From Lutibacter sp. HS1-25 (GTDB lineage: Bacteria > Bacteroidota > Bacteroidia > Flavobacteriales > Flavobacteriaceae): a stretch of 64,000 nt of DNA. The stretch spans positions 62,001-126,000 of the forward strand of contig NZ_RHLN01000003.1 of the NCBI RefSeq assembly GCF_004121075.1. The letters run 5' to 3'. Below are positions 51,997 through 63,687 of the stretch, one piece after another. How positions within the stretch are numbered: the first letter of the stretch is position 1; each line of letters opens with the position of its first letter. The notes under the pieces were generated by a model, which did no database searches, was not told the DNA's origin, and saw only the letters and a list, made by a program, of their open reading frames with translations. The translations under genes were made by a program, and so were the position numbers.

Positions 51997-52548
51997 ATGA
52001 CTGATTCTGTAAAAAAATGGTACGTTGTAAGGGCTATTGGTGGGCAAGAAAATAAAGTGAAAACTTATATTGAAAATGAAATTGCTCGTTTAGGCATGTC
52101 TGATTATGTAGATAGAGTATTAGTACCTTCAGAAAAAGTTATTCAAGTACGTAATGGGAAAAAATTAAACAAAGAACGTGTTTACTTTCCTGGTTACGTT
52201 ATGATTGAAGCTAACCTAAGTGGTGAGTTACCTCATATTATCAAATCTATAACTGGTGTAATTGGTTTTTTAGGGGAAGTTAAAGGAGGAGATCCTGTTC
52301 CAATGAGAAAATCTGAAATTAACAGAATGTTAGGTAAGGTTGATGAATTGTCTGTTCAAAATGACAATGTAGCAATTCCTTATGTAGTTGGTGAAACAGT
52401 AAAAGTTATTGATGGACCATTTAATGGTTTTGATGGTACAATTGAAAAAATAAACGAAGAAAAGCGTAAACTTGAAGTTATGGTGAAAATTTTTGGAAGA
52501 AAAACACCATTGGAATTAAGTTATATGCAAGTAGAAAAGATTTCATAA
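51997..52548 (+). CDS. nusG: Transcription termination/antitermination protein NusG
   Basis: A 183-residue NusG: NGN domain (KWYVVRAIGGQENKVKTYIENEI, VYFPGYVMIEANL) and a C-terminal KOW domain (VKVIDGPFNGFDGTIEKINEEKRKLEVMVKIFGRKTPLELS). It links RNA polymerase to Rho or the ribosome. It is followed by a 66-nt gap containing a 12-bp direct repeat before rplK. Confidence 0.97.
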   Translation: MTDSVKKWYVVRAIGGQENKVKTYIENEIARLGMSDYVDRVLVPSEKVIQVRNGKKLNKERVYFPGYVMIEANLSGELPHIIKSITGVIGFLGEVKGGDPVPMRKSEINRMLGKVDELSVQNDNVAIPYVVGETVKVIDGPFNGFDGTIEKINEEKRKLEVMVKIFGRKTPLELSYMQVEKIS

Positions 52549-52558
52549 TTGTTACAAT

Positions 52559-52598
52559 AATGTAATATTGCATTTTGCTTCCATTAAATGTAATATTG
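52559..52598 (+). repeat. 12-bp direct repeat before rplK
   Basis: AATGTAATATTG occurs at 52559-52570 and again at 52587-52598, a 28-bp period, in the short nusG-rplK gap. It could be chance in AT-rich DNA or part of a leader element; no known regulator site is recognised. Confidence 0.6.
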
Positions 52599-52614
52599 AA
52601 TTTAAGATTAAAAG

Positions 52615-53058
52615 ATGGCAAAAGAAATTAGTAAAGTAGTAAAATTACAAGTTAAGGGAGGAGCCGCAAACCCGTCACCACCAGTTGGTCCTGCTTTAGG
52701 TGCTGCCGGAGTTAACATTATGGAGTTCTGTAAGCAATTTAATGCTAGAACTCAAGATAAACAAGGAAAAATATTACCTGTTGCAATTACTGTATACAAG
52801 GATAAATCTTTCGAATTTGTTGTAAAAACTCCACCAGCGGCTGTTCAATTATTAGAAGCAGCTAAACTTAAAAGTGGTTCAGCTGAACCTAATCGTAAAA
52901 AAGTGGCTACAATTACTTGGGATCAAGTGAAAGCGATTGCTGAAGATAAAATGGTAGATTTAAATGCATTTACTATTGAATCTGCAACATTAATGATTGC
53001 TGGTACAGCACGCTCAATGGGAATCAGAGTAAAAGGTGAAGCTCCAATTAAAAAATAA
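52615..53058 (+). CDS. rplK: 50S ribosomal protein L11
   Basis: A 147-residue uL11 of the GTPase-associated centre: [38 protein letters not shown] and the C-terminal RNA-binding domain with GTARSMGI. First of the rplK-rplA-rplJ-rplL series; rplA starts 12 nt after its stop. Confidence 0.98.
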   Translation: MAKEISKVVKLQVKGGAANPSPPVGPALGAAGVNIMEFCKQFNARTQDKQGKILPVAITVYKDKSFEFVVKTPPAAVQLLEAAKLKSGSAEPNRKKVATITWDQVKAIAEDKMVDLNAFTIESATLMIAGTARSMGIRVKGEAPIKK

Positions 53059-53070
53059 ACAGTTATTAAA

Positions 53071-53760
53071 ATGGCAAAATTAACTAAAAAGCAAAAAGAA
53101 GCACAAGCGAAGGTTGATAAAAATCAAGCTTATTCTTTAAAAGACGCTTCTGCTTTAGTAAAAGAAATTACTAGTGTAAATTTTGATGCATCTATCGATT
53201 TAGCTGTTAGATTAGGAGTTGATCCTCGTAAAGCAAATCAAATGGTTAGAGGGGTAGTAACATTACCTCACGGAACTGGTAAAGATGTAAAAGTATTAGC
53301 ATTGGTAACTCCAGATAAAGAAGCAGAAGCTAAAGAAGCAGGTGCTGATTATGTTGGGTTAGATGAATACCTTCAAAAAATTAAAGAAGGTTGGACAGAT
53401 GTAGACGTTATTATTACTATGCCTAGCGTTATGGGTAAATTAGGTCCTTTAGGTCGTATTTTAGGACCAAGAGGTTTAATGCCTAACCCTAAAACTGGTA
53501 CAGTAACTATGGATGTAGCAAAAGCTGTTACAGAGGTAAAAGCTGGTAAAATTGACTTTAAAGTTGATAAAACAGGAATTGTACATGCTGCGATTGGAAA
53601 AGCATCTTTTGATGTAGATAAAATTGTAGATAATGCACATGAACTTATCCAAACTTTGGTTAAATTAAAACCAACAGCTGCAAAAGGAACTTATATTAAA
53701 AGTATCTACATGTCTAGTACTATGAGTCCTGGAGTAGGTATTGATTCTAAAACAGTTTAA
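53071..53760 (+). CDS. rplA: 50S ribosomal protein L1
   Basis: A 229-residue uL1 of the L1 stalk: [45 protein letters not shown] and the terminal [17 protein letters not shown]. In other bacteria L1 represses its own operon by binding its mRNA leader; whether that holds here is not known. It lies 12 nt after rplK and 22 nt before rplJ. Confidence 0.98.
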   Translation: MAKLTKKQKEAQAKVDKNQAYSLKDASALVKEITSVNFDASIDLAVRLGVDPRKANQMVRGVVTLPHGTGKDVKVLALVTPDKEAEAKEAGADYVGLDEYLQKIKEGWTDVDVIITMPSVMGKLGPLGRILGPRGLMPNPKTGTVTMDVAKAVTEVKAGKIDFKVDKTGIVHAAIGKASFDVDKIVDNAHELIQTLVKLKPTAAKGTYIKSIYMSSTMSPGVGIDSKTV

Positions 53761-53782
53761 TTAAAGTTAAAACTTATTAATT

Positions 53783-54307
53783 ATGACGAGAGAAGAAAAA
53801 TCACAAGTAATAGAAGATTTAGCTGCTAAGTTAACTGAAGGAAACATTATCTATTTAACAGATATATCAGGATTAAATGCTTTAGATACCTCTAATTTAC
53901 GTAGAGCTTGTTTTAAAGCAAATATAAAACTAGCAGTTGTTAAAAATACCTTGCTTGAAAAAGCAATGGAAAAATCTGATAAAGATTTTGGAAAATTACC
54001 ATCAACTTTAAAAGGAAATACATCTTTAATGTTTTCTGAAGTTGGTAATGCTCCAGCAAAATTAATTCAAGAAATTCAAAAAAAGTCTAAATCTGATAAG
54101 CCTTTATTTAAAGGTGCTTATGTTGAAGAAGCTATTTTTATTGGTGCAGACCAATTAAATACTTTAGTAAATATCAAATCTAAAGAAGAATTACTTGGAG
54201 AAATCATCACAATTTTACAATCACCAGCTAAAAATGTTATTTCAGCATTACAGTCTGGAGGTCAAAAATTGTCTGGTATTTTGAAAACATTATCAGAAAA
54301 AGAATAA
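53783..54307 (+). CDS. rplJ: 50S ribosomal protein L10
   Basis: A 174-residue uL10, the base of the L7/L12 stalk: MTREEKSQVIEDLAAKLTEGNIIYLTDISGL, LRRACFKANIKLAVVKNTLLEKAM, with a C-terminal L12-binding helix (ALQSGGQKLSGILKTLSEKE). It stands between rplA and rplL as usual. Confidence 0.97.
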   Translation: MTREEKSQVIEDLAAKLTEGNIIYLTDISGLNALDTSNLRRACFKANIKLAVVKNTLLEKAMEKSDKDFGKLPSTLKGNTSLMFSEVGNAPAKLIQEIQKKSKSDKPLFKGAYVEEAIFIGADQLNTLVNIKSKEELLGEIITILQSPAKNVISALQSGGQKLSGILKTLSEKE

Positions 54308-54348
54308 GCGCACTAATAAACTAAATAATAAAAATTAAACAAAGAGAA

Positions 54349-54726
54349 ATGGCAGATTTAAAAGATTTCGCAGAACAACTTGTTAACTTAACAGTTAAAG
54401 AAGTAAATGAGTTAGCTAATATTTTAAAAGACGAATATGGTATTGAGCCAGCAGCAGCAGCAGCAGTTGCAGTAGCAGGACCAGCAGCAGGTGGAGAAGC
54501 AGAAGCAGAAGCACAAACTGAATTCGACGTAATTTTAAAAGCAGCAGGTGCTTCTAAATTAGCAGTTGTAAAATTAGTTAAAGAATTAACTGGATTAGGA
54601 TTGAAAGAGTCTAAAGAAATCGTTGATAGTGCTCCAGCACCAATCAAAACAGGTATCTCTAAAGACGAAGCTGAAGGCTTAAAAGCATCATTAGAAGAGG
54701 CAGGAGCTGAGGTTGAGCTTAAGTAA
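54349..54726 (+). CDS. rplL: 50S ribosomal protein L7/L12
   Basis: A 125-residue stalk protein: an N-terminal dimerisation domain ([24 protein letters not shown]), an Ala/Glu-rich hinge (residues about 37-55) and a factor-binding C-terminal domain ([36 protein letters not shown]). It is followed by a terminator-like hairpin before rpoB. Confidence 0.98.
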   Translation: MADLKDFAEQLVNLTVKEVNELANILKDEYGIEPAAAAAVAVAGPAAGGEAEAEAQTEFDVILKAAGASKLAVVKLVKELTGLGLKESKEIVDSAPAPIKTGISKDEAEGLKASLEEAGAEVELK

Positions 54727-54750
54727 GCTTACAAAACCAAAACAATTTAA

Positions 54751-54789
54751 GGTTTAGGTCTAGGGTTACCCTATGACCTAAACCATTTT
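54751..54789 (+). terminator. Terminator-like attenuator between rplL and rpoB
   Basis: A perfect 10-bp outer stem GGTTTAGGTC/GACCTAAACC and an inner 5-bp stem (TAGGG/CCCTA) with one bulge, followed by ATTTTT. Its place and form parallel the partial terminator between rplL and rpoB in Escherichia coli, which sets polymerase expression below that of ribosomal proteins. Confidence 0.82.
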
Positions 54790-54845
54790 TGCGTATATAT
54801 TCGTTCTTTATATTTAATAGTTTTTTTAACTTAAAGTTTTGTCCA

Positions 54846-57800
54846 TTGGCACTAAAAAATTTCACCGAAAGAATAAACTTTGCCTCAGCTAAATTGGTTA
54901 CTGAATATCCTGATTTTTTAGATATTCAAGTAAAATCTTTTCAAGATTTCTTCCAATTAAAAACCAAAGCTGACGAAAGAAGTACGGAAGGGTTGTATAA
55001 AACCTTCCTAGATAACTTCCCAATTACAGATACTCGTAACCAATTTGTGTTAGAGTTTATAGACTACTTTGTAGACCCTCCAAGATATTCAATTCAAGAA
55101 TGTATTGAAAGAGGTTTAACATATTGTGTTCCTTTAAAAGCACGTTTAAAGTTATATTGTACTGACCCTGAACACGAAGATTTTGAAACTATTGTTCAAG
55201 ATGTATATTTAGGTACAATACCTTATATGACTCATAGTGGTACTTTTGTAATTAATGGGGCTGAAAGAGTTGTAGTTTCTCAATTACACCGTTCACCAGG
55301 CGTATTCTTTGGGCAATCATTCCACGCAAACGGAACAAAATTATATTCTGCGAGAGTAATTCCTTTTAAAGGTTCTTGGATAGAGTTTGCAACTGATATC
55401 AATCAAGTAATGTATGCTTATATTGATAGAAAGAAAAAATTACCTGTAACTACTTTGTTTAGAGCAATTGGTTATGAAAGAGATAAAGATATTTTAGAAA
55501 TTTTTGATCTTGCTGAAGAAATTAAAGTTTCAAAAAGTGGACTTAAAAAATATATTGGTAAAAAATTAGCTGCGCGTGTTTTAAAAACTTGGTTTGAAGA
55601 CTTTGTTGATGAAGATACTGGCGAGGTTGTTTCTATTGAAAGAAATGAAATTGTTTTAGATAGAGACACCATTTTAGAAAAAGAACAAATAGATGAAATT
55701 GTAGATTCTGGTGCAAAAACCATTTTACTTCATAAAGAAGATAATGAAATGGCAGATTATGCAATTATTCATAACACTTTACAAAAAGATCCAACAAACT
55801 CTGAAAAAGAGGCTGTTGAACATATATACAGACAGTTACGTAACGCTGAACCACCAGATTTTGAAACTGCTAAGGGAATTATCGATAAATTATTTTTCTC
55901 TGAGCAACGTTATAATTTAGGTGAAGTTGGTCGTTATAGAATGAATAAAAAGTTAGGCTTAGACACTAGTATAGATGCCAAAGTTTTAACTAAAGAAGAT
56001 ATTATTACTATTATCAAAAACTTGATAAAATTAGTAAATTCTAAAGCTGAAGTTGATGATATTGACCACTTATCTAACCGTCGTGTTAGAACTGTAGGTG
56101 AGCAATTAGCTAGTCAGTTTGGTGTTGGTTTATCTCGTATGGCTCGTACCATTCGTGAGCGTATGAATGTACGTGATAATGAGGTGTTTACACCAATTGA
56201 CTTGATCAATGCTAAAACATTATCATCGGTTATTAACTCATTCTTCGGAACTAACCAATTATCTCAGTTTATGGATCAAACAAATCCATTGGCAGAGATT
56301 ACACATAAACGTAGATTATCAGCATTAGGACCTGGAGGTTTATCTAGAGAAAGAGCTGGTTTTGAGGTGCGAGATGTTCACTATACACACTACGGTCGTT
56401 TATGTCCAATTGAAACTCCTGAGGGACCAAACATTGGTTTGATTTCATCTTTAGCAGTTTTTGCAAAAGTTAATAATTTAGGATTTATTGAAACTCCTTA
56501 TAGAGAAGTTGTTGATGGTAATGTAAATATTACTGATGAACCAAATTATTTAAGTGCTGAAGAAGAAGAAGGAATGAAATTTGCCCAGTCAAATCTTCCT
56601 TTAGATGATGCTGGTAGATTTGTTTCTGAAAAAGTTATTGTGCGTGAGGAAGCCGATTATCCTGTAGTTGATCCAAATCAGGTAAACTTTATGGATGTTG
56701 CTCCAAACCAAATTGCTTCAATTTCTGCATCGCTAATTCCATTTTTGGAGCATGATGATGCAAACCGTGCTTTGATGGGATCTAACATGATGCGTCAGGC
56801 TGTACCATTGTTACAACCTGAATCTCCAATTGTTGGTACCGGATTAGAATTTAGAGTTGCAAAAGATTCTAGAATTTTAATGAATGCTGAAGGTGCTGGT
56901 GTTGTTGAATATGTAGATGCTAATATCATTGAAATAAAATACGACAAGACTGATGAAGAGCGTATGGTTAGTTTTGAAAGTGATACTAAATCATACAACT
57001 TAATTAAATTCAGAAAAACAAACCAAGGAACTTCAATTAACCTAAAACCAATTGTTAAAAAAGGTGATAGAGTAGAAGAAGGTCAGGTACTTTGTGAAGG
57101 GTATGCAACACAACAAGGTGAGTTAGCTTTGGGTAGAAATATGAAAGTAGCCTTTATGCCTTGGAAAGGGTATAACTTTGAGGATGCGATTGTAATTTCT
57201 GAAAAAGTTGTTAAAGAAGATATCTTTACCTCAATTCATATTGATGAGTATTCATTAGAAGTTAGAGATACTAAATTAGGTGCTGAAGAATTAACAAATG
57301 ATATTCCAAATGTCTCTGAAGATGCTACTAAGGATCTGGATGAAAATGGAATGATTCGTATTGGTGCTGAAGTAAAACCTGGTGATATCTTAATTGGTAA
57401 AATTACTCCAAAAGGAGAATCAGACCCTACACCTGAAGAAAAATTATTAAGAGCTATTTTTGGTGATAAAGCTGGTGATGTAAAAGATGCATCTTTAAAA
57501 GCTTCTCCATCATTAAGAGGTGTTGTAATTGATAAAAAATTATTTGAACGTGCGGTTAAAGATAAATCTAAACGCAGTCAAGATAAAGTAAGTATTTCTA
57601 ATTTAGAAAATAAATACGCTGCAAAATTAGAAGAGTTACAAACTGTTTTAATTGATAAATTATTCACCTTAGTAAGTGGTAAAACTTCACAAGGAGTAAT
57701 GAATGATTTAGGTGAAGAAATACTTCAAAAAGGTAAAAAGTTTACATTAAAAATGTTAAACTCTGTTCCAGATTATAGTTATTTAACTAAAGGAACTTGG

Positions 57801-58661
57801 ACTACTGATGAAGATTTAAACGTACTTGTAACAGAATTAATTCATAACTATAAAATTAAAGTAAACGACTTACAAGGTTCTTTACGTCGTGAGAAATTTA
57901 CTGTTTCTGTAGGAGATGAGTTACCAGCAGGTATTTTAAAATTAGCAAAAATTTATATTGCTAAAAAACGTAAATTAAAGGTTGGTGATAAAATGGCTGG
58001 ACGTCACGGTAACAAAGGTATTGTTGCTCGTATTGTTCGTCAAGAAGATATGCCTTTCTTAGAAGATGGAACTCCAGTAGATATTGTATTAAATCCACTT
58101 GGTGTACCTTCTCGTATGAATATTGGTCAAATTTATGAAACTGTTCTAGGATGGGCAGGTCAAAAATTAGGAACTAAATATGCTACACCAATTTTTGACG
58201 GTGCAACAATTGAACAAATCACTGAATTAACAAATAAAGCTGGTGTGCCAGAATTTGGACACACTTATTTATATGACGGTGGTACAGGTCAACGTTTTGA
58301 TCAAAAAGCAACAGTTGGAGTTATTTATATGATCAAATTAGGTCATATGATTGATGATAAAATGCACGCACGTTCTATTGGTCCATACTCATTAATTACG
58401 CAACAACCATTGGGTGGTAAAGCTCAGTTTGGTGGTCAACGTTTTGGAGAGATGGAGGTTTGGGCACTTGAAGCTTATGGAGCATCAAGTATACTTCGTG
58501 AAATCTTAACAGTAAAATCTGATGATGTTTTAGGTAGAGCTAAAACTTATGAGGCTATTGTTAAAGGTGATGCGATGCCAGAACCTGGATTGCCAGAATC
58601 ATTTAACGTATTAATGCACGAGCTTAGAGGGCTTGGTCTAGACGTTAGATTAGAGGAATAA
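54846..58661 (+). CDS. rpoB: DNA-directed RNA polymerase subunit beta
   Basis: Catalytic beta subunit, about 1271 residues from TTG 54846 ([18 protein letters not shown]...), which fits flavobacterial RpoB; a TTG at 54789 lies at the foot of the attenuator hairpin and is unlikely. Family landmarks include [19 protein letters not shown], the rifampicin region [21 protein letters not shown]...RLSALGPGG (wild-type Asp, His and Ser at the three main resistance positions), [11 protein letters not shown] and a C-terminal [17 protein letters not shown]-like segment ([16 protein letters not shown]). rpoC follows after a 77-nt gap with a hairpin. Confidence 0.98.
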   Translation: MALKNFTERINFASAKLVTEYPDFLDIQVKSFQDFFQLKTKADERSTEGLYKTFLDNFPITDTRNQFVLEFIDYFVDPPRYSIQECIERGLTYCVPLKARLKLYCTDPEHEDFETIVQDVYLGTIPYMTHSGTFVINGAERVVVSQLHRSPGVFFGQSFHANGTKLYSARVIPFKGSWIEFATDINQVMYAYIDRKKKLPVTTLFRAIGYERDKDILEIFDLAEEIKVSKSGLKKYIGKKLAARVLKTWFEDFVDEDTGEVVSIERNEIVLDRDTILEKEQIDEIVDSGAKTILLHKEDNEMADYAIIHNTLQKDPTNSEKEAVEHIYRQLRNAEPPDFETAKGIIDKLFFSEQRYNLGEVGRYRMNKKLGLDTSIDAKVLTKEDIITIIKNLIKLVNSKAEVDDIDHLSNRRVRTVGEQLASQFGVGLSRMARTIRERMNVRDNEVFTPIDLINAKTLSSVINSFFGTNQLSQFMDQTNPLAEITHKRRLSALGPGGLSRERAGFEVRDVHYTHYGRLCPIETPEGPNIGLISSLAVFAKVNNLGFIETPYREVVDGNVNITDEPNYLSAEEEEGMKFAQSNLPLDDAGRFVSEKVIVREEADYPVVDPNQVNFMDVAPNQIASISASLIPFLEHDDANRALMGSNMMRQAVPLLQPESPIVGTGLEFRVAKDSRILMNAEGAGVVEYVDANIIEIKYDKTDEERMVSFESDTKSYNLIKFRKTNQGTSINLKPIVKKGDRVEEGQVLCEGYATQQGELALGRNMKVAFMPWKGYNFEDAIVISEKVVKEDIFTSIHIDEYSLEVRDTKLGAEELTNDIPNVSEDATKDLDENGMIRIGAEVKPGDILIGKITPKGESDPTPEEKLLRAIFGDKAGDVKDASLKASPSLRGVVIDKKLFERAVKDKSKRSQDKVSISNLENKYAAKLEELQTVLIDKLFTLVSGKTSQGVMNDLGEEILQKGKKFTLKMLNSVPDYSYLTKGTWTTDEDLNVLVTELIHNYKIKVNDLQGSLRREKFTVSVGDELPAGILKLAKIYIAKKRKLKVGDKMAGRHGNKGIVARIVRQEDMPFLEDGTPVDIVLNPLGVPSRMNIGQIYETVLGWAGQKLGTKYATPIFDGATIEQITELTNKAGVPEFGHTYLYDGGTGQRFDQKATVGVIYMIKLGHMIDDKMHARSIGPYSLITQQPLGGKAQFGGQRFGEMEVWALEAYGASSILREILTVKSDDVLGRAKTYEAIVKGDAMPEPGLPESFNVLMHELRGLGLDVRLEE

Positions 58662-58668
58662 CAATTAG

Positions 58669-58697
58669 ACAGTTAGGAGGCTTGTCCTTCTAACTGT
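58669..58697 (+). other. Hairpin between rpoB and rpoC
   Basis: A 12-bp stem, ACAGTTAGGAGG paired with CCTTCTAACTGT (one G-T), with a 5-nt loop, 7 nt past the rpoB stop. It is followed by TATATATTTTT. It may be a weak terminator or RNase site; the GGAGG inside it is paired and 60 nt from the rpoC ATG, so it is not a Shine-Dalgarno. Confidence 0.7.
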
Positions 58698-58738
58698 TAT
58701 ATATTTTTACATTTTTAAAATTCGAATCCATCATTATT

Positions 58739-61700
58739 ATGGCAAGAAAAACCGATAAATACACTGTAAAAAAGTTTAATAAAATTTCAATTGGTTTATC
58801 ATCTCCAGAAGCAATTCTTGAAAAATCAAACGGAGAAGTATTAAAACCAGAAACCATTAATTACCGTACGCATAAACCAGAAAGAGATGGTTTATTTTGT
58901 GAGCGTATTTTTGGACCTATCAAAGATTTTGAATGTGCTTGTGGAAAATACAAGAGAATTCGTTATAAAGGAATCGTTTGTGACCGTTGTGGGGTAGAAG
59001 TTACTGAGAAAAAAGTACGTAGAGATAGAGTAGGACACATAAACTTAGTTGTTCCTGTTGCACATATTTGGTATTTTAAATCGTTACCTAACAAAATGGG
59101 ATACCTTTTAGGTTTACCATCTAAAAAGTTAGATATGATTATTTACTACGAACGTTATGTAGTAATACAACCAGCTGGCGCAAAAAATGCTGATGGTGAA
59201 CCATTGCAAAAAATGGATTTCCTTACAGAAGAAGAATATTTAGATATTCTTGAAACTTTCCCTATCGAAAACCAATATTTAGATGACAACGACCCAGATA
59301 AGTTTATAGCTAAAATGGGAGCTGAATGTTTAATTGATTTATTCAATCGTATTGATTTAGACGAATTGTCTTATGAATTACGTCATAAAGCAAATACTGA
59401 AACATCTAAGCAGCGTAAAACAGAAGCGCTTAAAAGATTAAACGTAGTTGAAAACTTTAGAGACGCTAACAAAAATAGAGAAAATCGTCCAGAATGGATG
59501 ATTATGAAAGTGATTCCGGTAACACCACCAGAATTACGTCCATTAGTACCATTAGATGGTGGTAGATTTGCAACTTCAGATTTAAATGATTTATACCGAA
59601 GAGTAATTATTCGTAACAATCGTTTAAAACGTTTGGTTGAAATTAAAGCTCCTGAAGTTATTTTACGTAACGAAAAACGTATGTTACAAGAATCAGTAGA
59701 TTCATTGTTTGACAATACACGTAAATCTTCAGCAGTAAAAACCGAATCTAACCGTCCGTTAAAATCATTATCAGATTCATTAAAAGGTAAACAAGGACGT
59801 TTCCGTCAAAACCTTTTAGGAAAACGTGTTGATTATTCTGCACGTTCTGTAATTGTTGTTGGACCAGAATTAAAATTATCTGAGTGTGGATTGCCAAAAG
59901 ATATGGCAGCTGAATTATACAAACCTTTTGTAATTAGAAAGTTAATTGAAAGAGGTATTGTAAAAACAGTAAAATCTGCAAAGAAAATTATAGATAAAAG
60001 AGAACCAGTAGTATGGGATATTTTAGAGAATGTTTTAAAAGGACATCCTGTATTATTAAACCGTGCTCCTACATTACACCGTTTGGGTATTCAAGCTTTT
60101 CAACCAAAATTAATTGAAGGAAAAGCAATTCAATTACACCCATTGGTATGTACGGCTTTCAACGCCGATTTTGATGGGGATCAAATGGCGGTACATTTAC
60201 CATTAGGACCAGAAGCTATTTTAGAGGCTCAATTGTTGTTATTGGCTTCTCATAATATTTTAAATCCTGCTAACGGTGCGCCTATTACAGTACCATCTCA
60301 GGATATGGTTTTGGGTCTGTACTATATGACCAAAGCAAGAAAATCAACTCCTGAAGTTCCTGTAAAAGGTGAAGGATTGACATTCTATTCTCCTGAAGAA
60401 GTTACAATTGCTTTTAATGAAAAAGCAGTAGACCTAAATGCAATTATTAAAGTTAGAACAAAAGATTTTAATGCAGAAGGTAAGTTAGTAAATCAAATTA
60501 TTGAAACTACCGTTGGTAGAGTTTTATTTAACGAAGTAGTTCCAGAAGCTGCAGGTTATATCAACGAAGTTTTAAATAAAAAATCATTAAGAGATATTAT
60601 TGGTCGTATTTTAAATGTTACTGATGTTCCTACAACTGGGAAATTCTTAGATGATATGAAAGGAATGGGATACTCATTCGCTTTCCAAGGTGGTTTATCA
60701 TTCAGTTTGGGTGATATCATTATTCCGCCAGAAAAACATACAATGATTGCTGAAGCAAATGCTCAAGTTGAAAATATTATGGTTAACTATAATATGGGTA
60801 TGCTTACAAATAAAGAGCGTTACAATCAGGTAATTGACATTTGGGGTTCTACAAACAACCGTTTAACAGAACTTTCTATGAAACGTTTGCGTGAAGATCA
60901 ACAAGGATTCAACTCGGTATTTATGATGCTTGATTCTGGAGCAAGGGGTTCTAAAGAGCAAATTCGTCAGTTAACAGGTATGCGTGGTTTGATGGCAAAG
61001 CCTAAAAAATCTACAGCTAGTGGTGGAGAAATTATTGAAAACCCAATTTTATCTAACTTTAAGGAAGGTTTATCAATTCTTGAATACTTTATCTCAACGC
61101 ACGGTGCTCGTAAAGGTCTTGCCGATACGGCATTAAAAACAGCCGATGCGGGTTATTTAACACGTCGTTTGGTTGATGTTTCTCAAGATGTTATTATCAA
61201 CGAGTTTGATTGTGGTACTTTAAGAGGTTTAAATGTTGAAGCTCTTAAAAAGAACGATGAAATTGTTGAAACTTTAAGTGAAAGAATTGATGGACGTGTA
61301 TCATTACATGATGTTATTGATCCAATTTCTGAAGAAATATATGTGAAATCTGGTGAAGAAATTTCATCTGAAATTGCAAAACGTATTGAAAATTCACCTA
61401 TTGTAAGTGTTGAAGTACGTTCAGCTTTAACTTGTGAATCTAAAAAAGGTATCTGTTCTAAGTGTTATGGACACAGTTTGTCTACACATAAAATGGTTCA
61501 AATTGGTGAAGCAGTTGGAGTTGTAGCAGCACAATCAATTGGAGAGCCTGGTACACAGTTAACACTAAGAACATTCCACGTTGGAGGGGTTGCTGGTAAC
61601 ATTTCAGAAATTAATACGTTAGACACTAAGTTTGCTGGTATCACTTCAATTGAAGATTTACATACTGTTAAAGGAAAAGACAATGAAGGTAATGATGCTG

Positions 61701-63013
61701 ATATTGTAATTTCAAGAACTTCAGAAGTAAAAATTATTGATGAAAAATCAGGATTGACATTAAGTAGTAATAATATTCCTTACGGATCATATATTTATGT
61801 TACTGATGGTCAAAAATTAAATAGAGGTGACGTAATTTGTAAGTGGGATCCATTTAATGGTGTTATTGTTTCTGAATTTGCAGGTACAATACAATTTGAG
61901 GATATTGAGAGAGGTGTTAATTATTTAGTGGAAATTGACGAACAAACAGGTTTCCAAGAAAAAGTAATTATCGAATCTAAAAATAAGAAAACAATTCCAA
62001 CTTTATTATTGAAAGATAAAAAAGGAGAAACAATTAGATCATACAATTTACCAGTAGGTGCTCACTTAATCGTTGAAGATGGAGAGAAAATTGAGTCTGG
62101 TGCAGTTATTGTAAAAATACCACGTAAATCTGGAAGATCTGGGGATATTACTGGAGGTTTACCTCGTGTAACAGAATTATTTGAAGCACGTAATCCTTCT
62201 AATCCAGCAGTTGTTTCTGAAATTGATGGTGTAGTTTCTTTTGGTAAAATTAAAAGAGGTAACCGTGAAATTGTTGTTGAATCTAAATTAGGTGAAGTTA
62301 AGAGATACTTAATCAAATTATCTAATCAAATTTTAGTTCAAGAAAACGATTATATCAAAGCTGGTATGCCACTTTCTGAAGGATCTGTAACACCTGATGA
62401 TATTTTAAATATTGAAGGTCCAGGTAAAGTTCAAGAGTTTTTAGTAAATGAAATTCAAGAGGTATACCGTTTACAAGGGGTGAAAATTAACGATAAACAC
62501 TTTGAGGTAGTTGTACGTCAAATGATGCGTAAAGTTAAAATTATTGACTCTGGAGATACGTTATTCTTAGAAGGACAATTGGTTCATAAAAATGACTTTA
62601 TTGAAGAAAATGATGAAGTTTACGGAATGAAAGTTGTTGAAAACGCTGGTGATTCTTCTAAAATTAAAGTAGGTCAAATTATTACGCCTCGTCAATTAAG
62701 AGATGAAAACTCTGTATTGAGAAGAGAAGATAAAGAATTGGTTGTAGCGCGTGATGCACAACCAGCAACGGCTGAACAAATTTTACAAGGTATTACAAGA
62801 GCATCATTACAAACTAAATCGTTTATTTCTGCTGCATCTTTCCAAGAAACGACTAAAGTGTTAAACGAAGCTGCTGTTAGTGGTAAAGTAGATGATTTAG
62901 AAGGATTGAAAGAAAATGTAATTGTTGGTAAACGTATACCAGCAGGAACTGGAATGAGAATTTACGACAATATTATTGTTGGTTCTCAAGAAGAAATGGA
63001 CGCAAAAATGTAG
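58739..63013 (+). CDS. rpoC: DNA-directed RNA polymerase subunit beta'
   Basis: A 1424-residue beta' subunit. It has an N-terminal zinc finger ([23 protein letters not shown]), [18 protein letters not shown], the active-site [12 protein letters not shown] (Mg-binding Asp triad), trigger-loop and bridge-helix regions ([19 protein letters not shown]), and the second zinc site ([13 protein letters not shown]). Full length and ordered as usual after rpoB; the DUF3467 gene starts 2 nt past its stop. Confidence 0.99.
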   Translation: MARKTDKYTVKKFNKISIGLSSPEAILEKSNGEVLKPETINYRTHKPERDGLFCERIFGPIKDFECACGKYKRIRYKGIVCDRCGVEVTEKKVRRDRVGHINLVVPVAHIWYFKSLPNKMGYLLGLPSKKLDMIIYYERYVVIQPAGAKNADGEPLQKMDFLTEEEYLDILETFPIENQYLDDNDPDKFIAKMGAECLIDLFNRIDLDELSYELRHKANTETSKQRKTEALKRLNVVENFRDANKNRENRPEWMIMKVIPVTPPELRPLVPLDGGRFATSDLNDLYRRVIIRNNRLKRLVEIKAPEVILRNEKRMLQESVDSLFDNTRKSSAVKTESNRPLKSLSDSLKGKQGRFRQNLLGKRVDYSARSVIVVGPELKLSECGLPKDMAAELYKPFVIRKLIERGIVKTVKSAKKIIDKREPVVWDILENVLKGHPVLLNRAPTLHRLGIQAFQPKLIEGKAIQLHPLVCTAFNADFDGDQMAVHLPLGPEAILEAQLLLLASHNILNPANGAPITVPSQDMVLGLYYMTKARKSTPEVPVKGEGLTFYSPEEVTIAFNEKAVDLNAIIKVRTKDFNAEGKLVNQIIETTVGRVLFNEVVPEAAGYINEVLNKKSLRDIIGRILNVTDVPTTGKFLDDMKGMGYSFAFQGGLSFSLGDIIIPPEKHTMIAEANAQVENIMVNYNMGMLTNKERYNQVIDIWGSTNNRLTELSMKRLREDQQGFNSVFMMLDSGARGSKEQIRQLTGMRGLMAKPKKSTASGGEIIENPILSNFKEGLSILEYFISTHGARKGLADTALKTADAGYLTRRLVDVSQDVIINEFDCGTLRGLNVEALKKNDEIVETLSERIDGRVSLHDVIDPISEEIYVKSGEEISSEIAKRIENSPIVSVEVRSALTCESKKGICSKCYGHSLSTHKMVQIGEAVGVVAAQSIGEPGTQLTLRTFHVGGVAGNISEINTLDTKFAGITSIEDLHTVKGKDNEGNDADIVISRTSEVKIIDEKSGLTLSSNNIPYGSYIYVTDGQKLNRGDVICKWDPFNGVIVSEFAGTIQFEDIERGVNYLVEIDEQTGFQEKVIIESKNKKTIPTLLLKDKKGETIRSYNLPVGAHLIVEDGEKIESGAVIVKIPRKSGRSGDITGGLPRVTELFEARNPSNPAVVSEIDGVVSFGKIKRGNREIVVESKLGEVKRYLIKLSNQILVQENDYIKAGMPLSEGSVTPDDILNIEGPGKVQEFLVNEIQEVYRLQGVKINDKHFEVVVRQMMRKVKIIDSGDTLFLEGQLVHKNDFIEENDEVYGMKVVENAGDSSKIKVGQIITPRQLRDENSVLRREDKELVVARDAQPATAEQILQGITRASLQTKSFISAASFQETTKVLNEAAVSGKVDDLEGLKENVIVGKRIPAGTGMRIYDNIIVGSQEEMDAKM

Positions 63014-63015
63014 TT

Positions 63016-63330
63016 ATGAGTGATCAAAAACCTATAAAAGAAGGACAAATAAATATTGAGTTAGATGACAAAACTGCCGAAGGAACTTATTCTAATTTGG
63101 CAATTATCAATCATTCAGTTTCAGAATTTATTGTTGATTTTATCAGTGTAATGCCAGGGCAACCAAAGGCAAAGGTAAAATCTAGAATTATTTTAACACC
63201 TCAGCATGCCAAGCGTTTAGTAAAAGCACTTGCTGAAAATGTGAAAAGGTTTGAGAAAGCTCATGGTGAAATTAAAGATTATGAACAACCTCCAATACCA
63301 ATGAATTTTGGTCCTACTGGAGAAGCATAA
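63016..63330 (+). CDS. DUF3467 domain-containing protein
   Basis: A 104-residue protein of unknown function. Conserved features of the family: YSNLAIINHSVSEFIVDFISVMPGQPKAKVKSRIILTPQHAKRLVKALAENVKRFE. It is acidic at the ends, with no membrane segment. It follows rpoC by 2 nt and precedes the terminator, so it is the last gene of the RNA polymerase operon, a linkage common in Bacteroidota that hints at a role in transcription; this is inference from context only. Confidence 0.88.
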   Translation: MSDQKPIKEGQINIELDDKTAEGTYSNLAIINHSVSEFIVDFISVMPGQPKAKVKSRIILTPQHAKRLVKALAENVKRFEKAHGEIKDYEQPPIPMNFGPTGEA

Positions 63331-63336
63331 ATAATT

Positions 63337-63367
63337 AAAAAACCCGAACATTTGTTCGGGTTTTTTT
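63337..63367 (+). terminator. Terminator of the rpoBC-DUF3467 operon
   Basis: A stem AAAAACCCGAACA/TGTTCGGGTTTTT with a TT/T loop and a following T-run, just after the DUF3467 stop. Confidence 0.93.
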
Positions 63368-63436
63368 GATTTTAGCCTATAAGATTTCCAATAAAATTAA
63401 AACAAAAATTTACAGAAAGAACATGTGTAAATTAAA

Positions 63437-63643
63437 ATGCCTGCTTCAATATCTAATAAATTTAAAATTGGGTATAAATTAGATGTATCAGGTGGTTTTG
63501 ATATATTAACGCTTCAAAATAAATAGTTTATTAATGTGCCTTTTTGGGAAAATAATATATCACCTAAAAAAATAAAAAAGATATTAGTTAACGCATTAGG
63601 TTTTGGAGGTAATGCTGTTAGTTTATTAATTTCATTAGTTTAA
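63437..63643 (+). pseudogene. Remnant of a beta-ketoacyl-ACP synthase (FabF/KAS-like) C-terminus
   Basis: In one reading frame with a single in-frame TAG (63524-63526) the translation is about 68 residues: NKFKIGYKLDVSGGFDILTL, then after the stop FINVPFWENN...ILVNALGFGGNAVSLLISLV. The first part resembles the KAS segment K.xIGHTLGASG with the catalytic His changed to Tyr; the second resembles the KAS end (N.FGFGGxNA). About 30-40 residues that should lie between are missing, and no KAS N-terminus precedes it. It sits between the RNA polymerase operon terminator and bioB, where some relatives may keep an intact gene. Confidence 0.68.
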
Positions 63644-63658
63644 TTAGATAGAATTAAA

Positions 63659-63666
63659 TAATTTTG
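63659..63666 (+). promoter_or_regulatory. Possible -7 element of bioB
   Basis: TAATTTTG matches TAnnTTTG and lies 21 nt before the bioB ATG; no TTTG -33 box is evident. I see no BirA-type operator palindrome here. Confidence 0.45.
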
Positions 63667-63687
63667 AATTTTTAAAATAAAATTGTT

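Noticed and set aside
54321-54647. 108-codon minus-strand reading frame
   Set aside because: Antisense shadow of the Ala/Glu-rich hinge of rplL.
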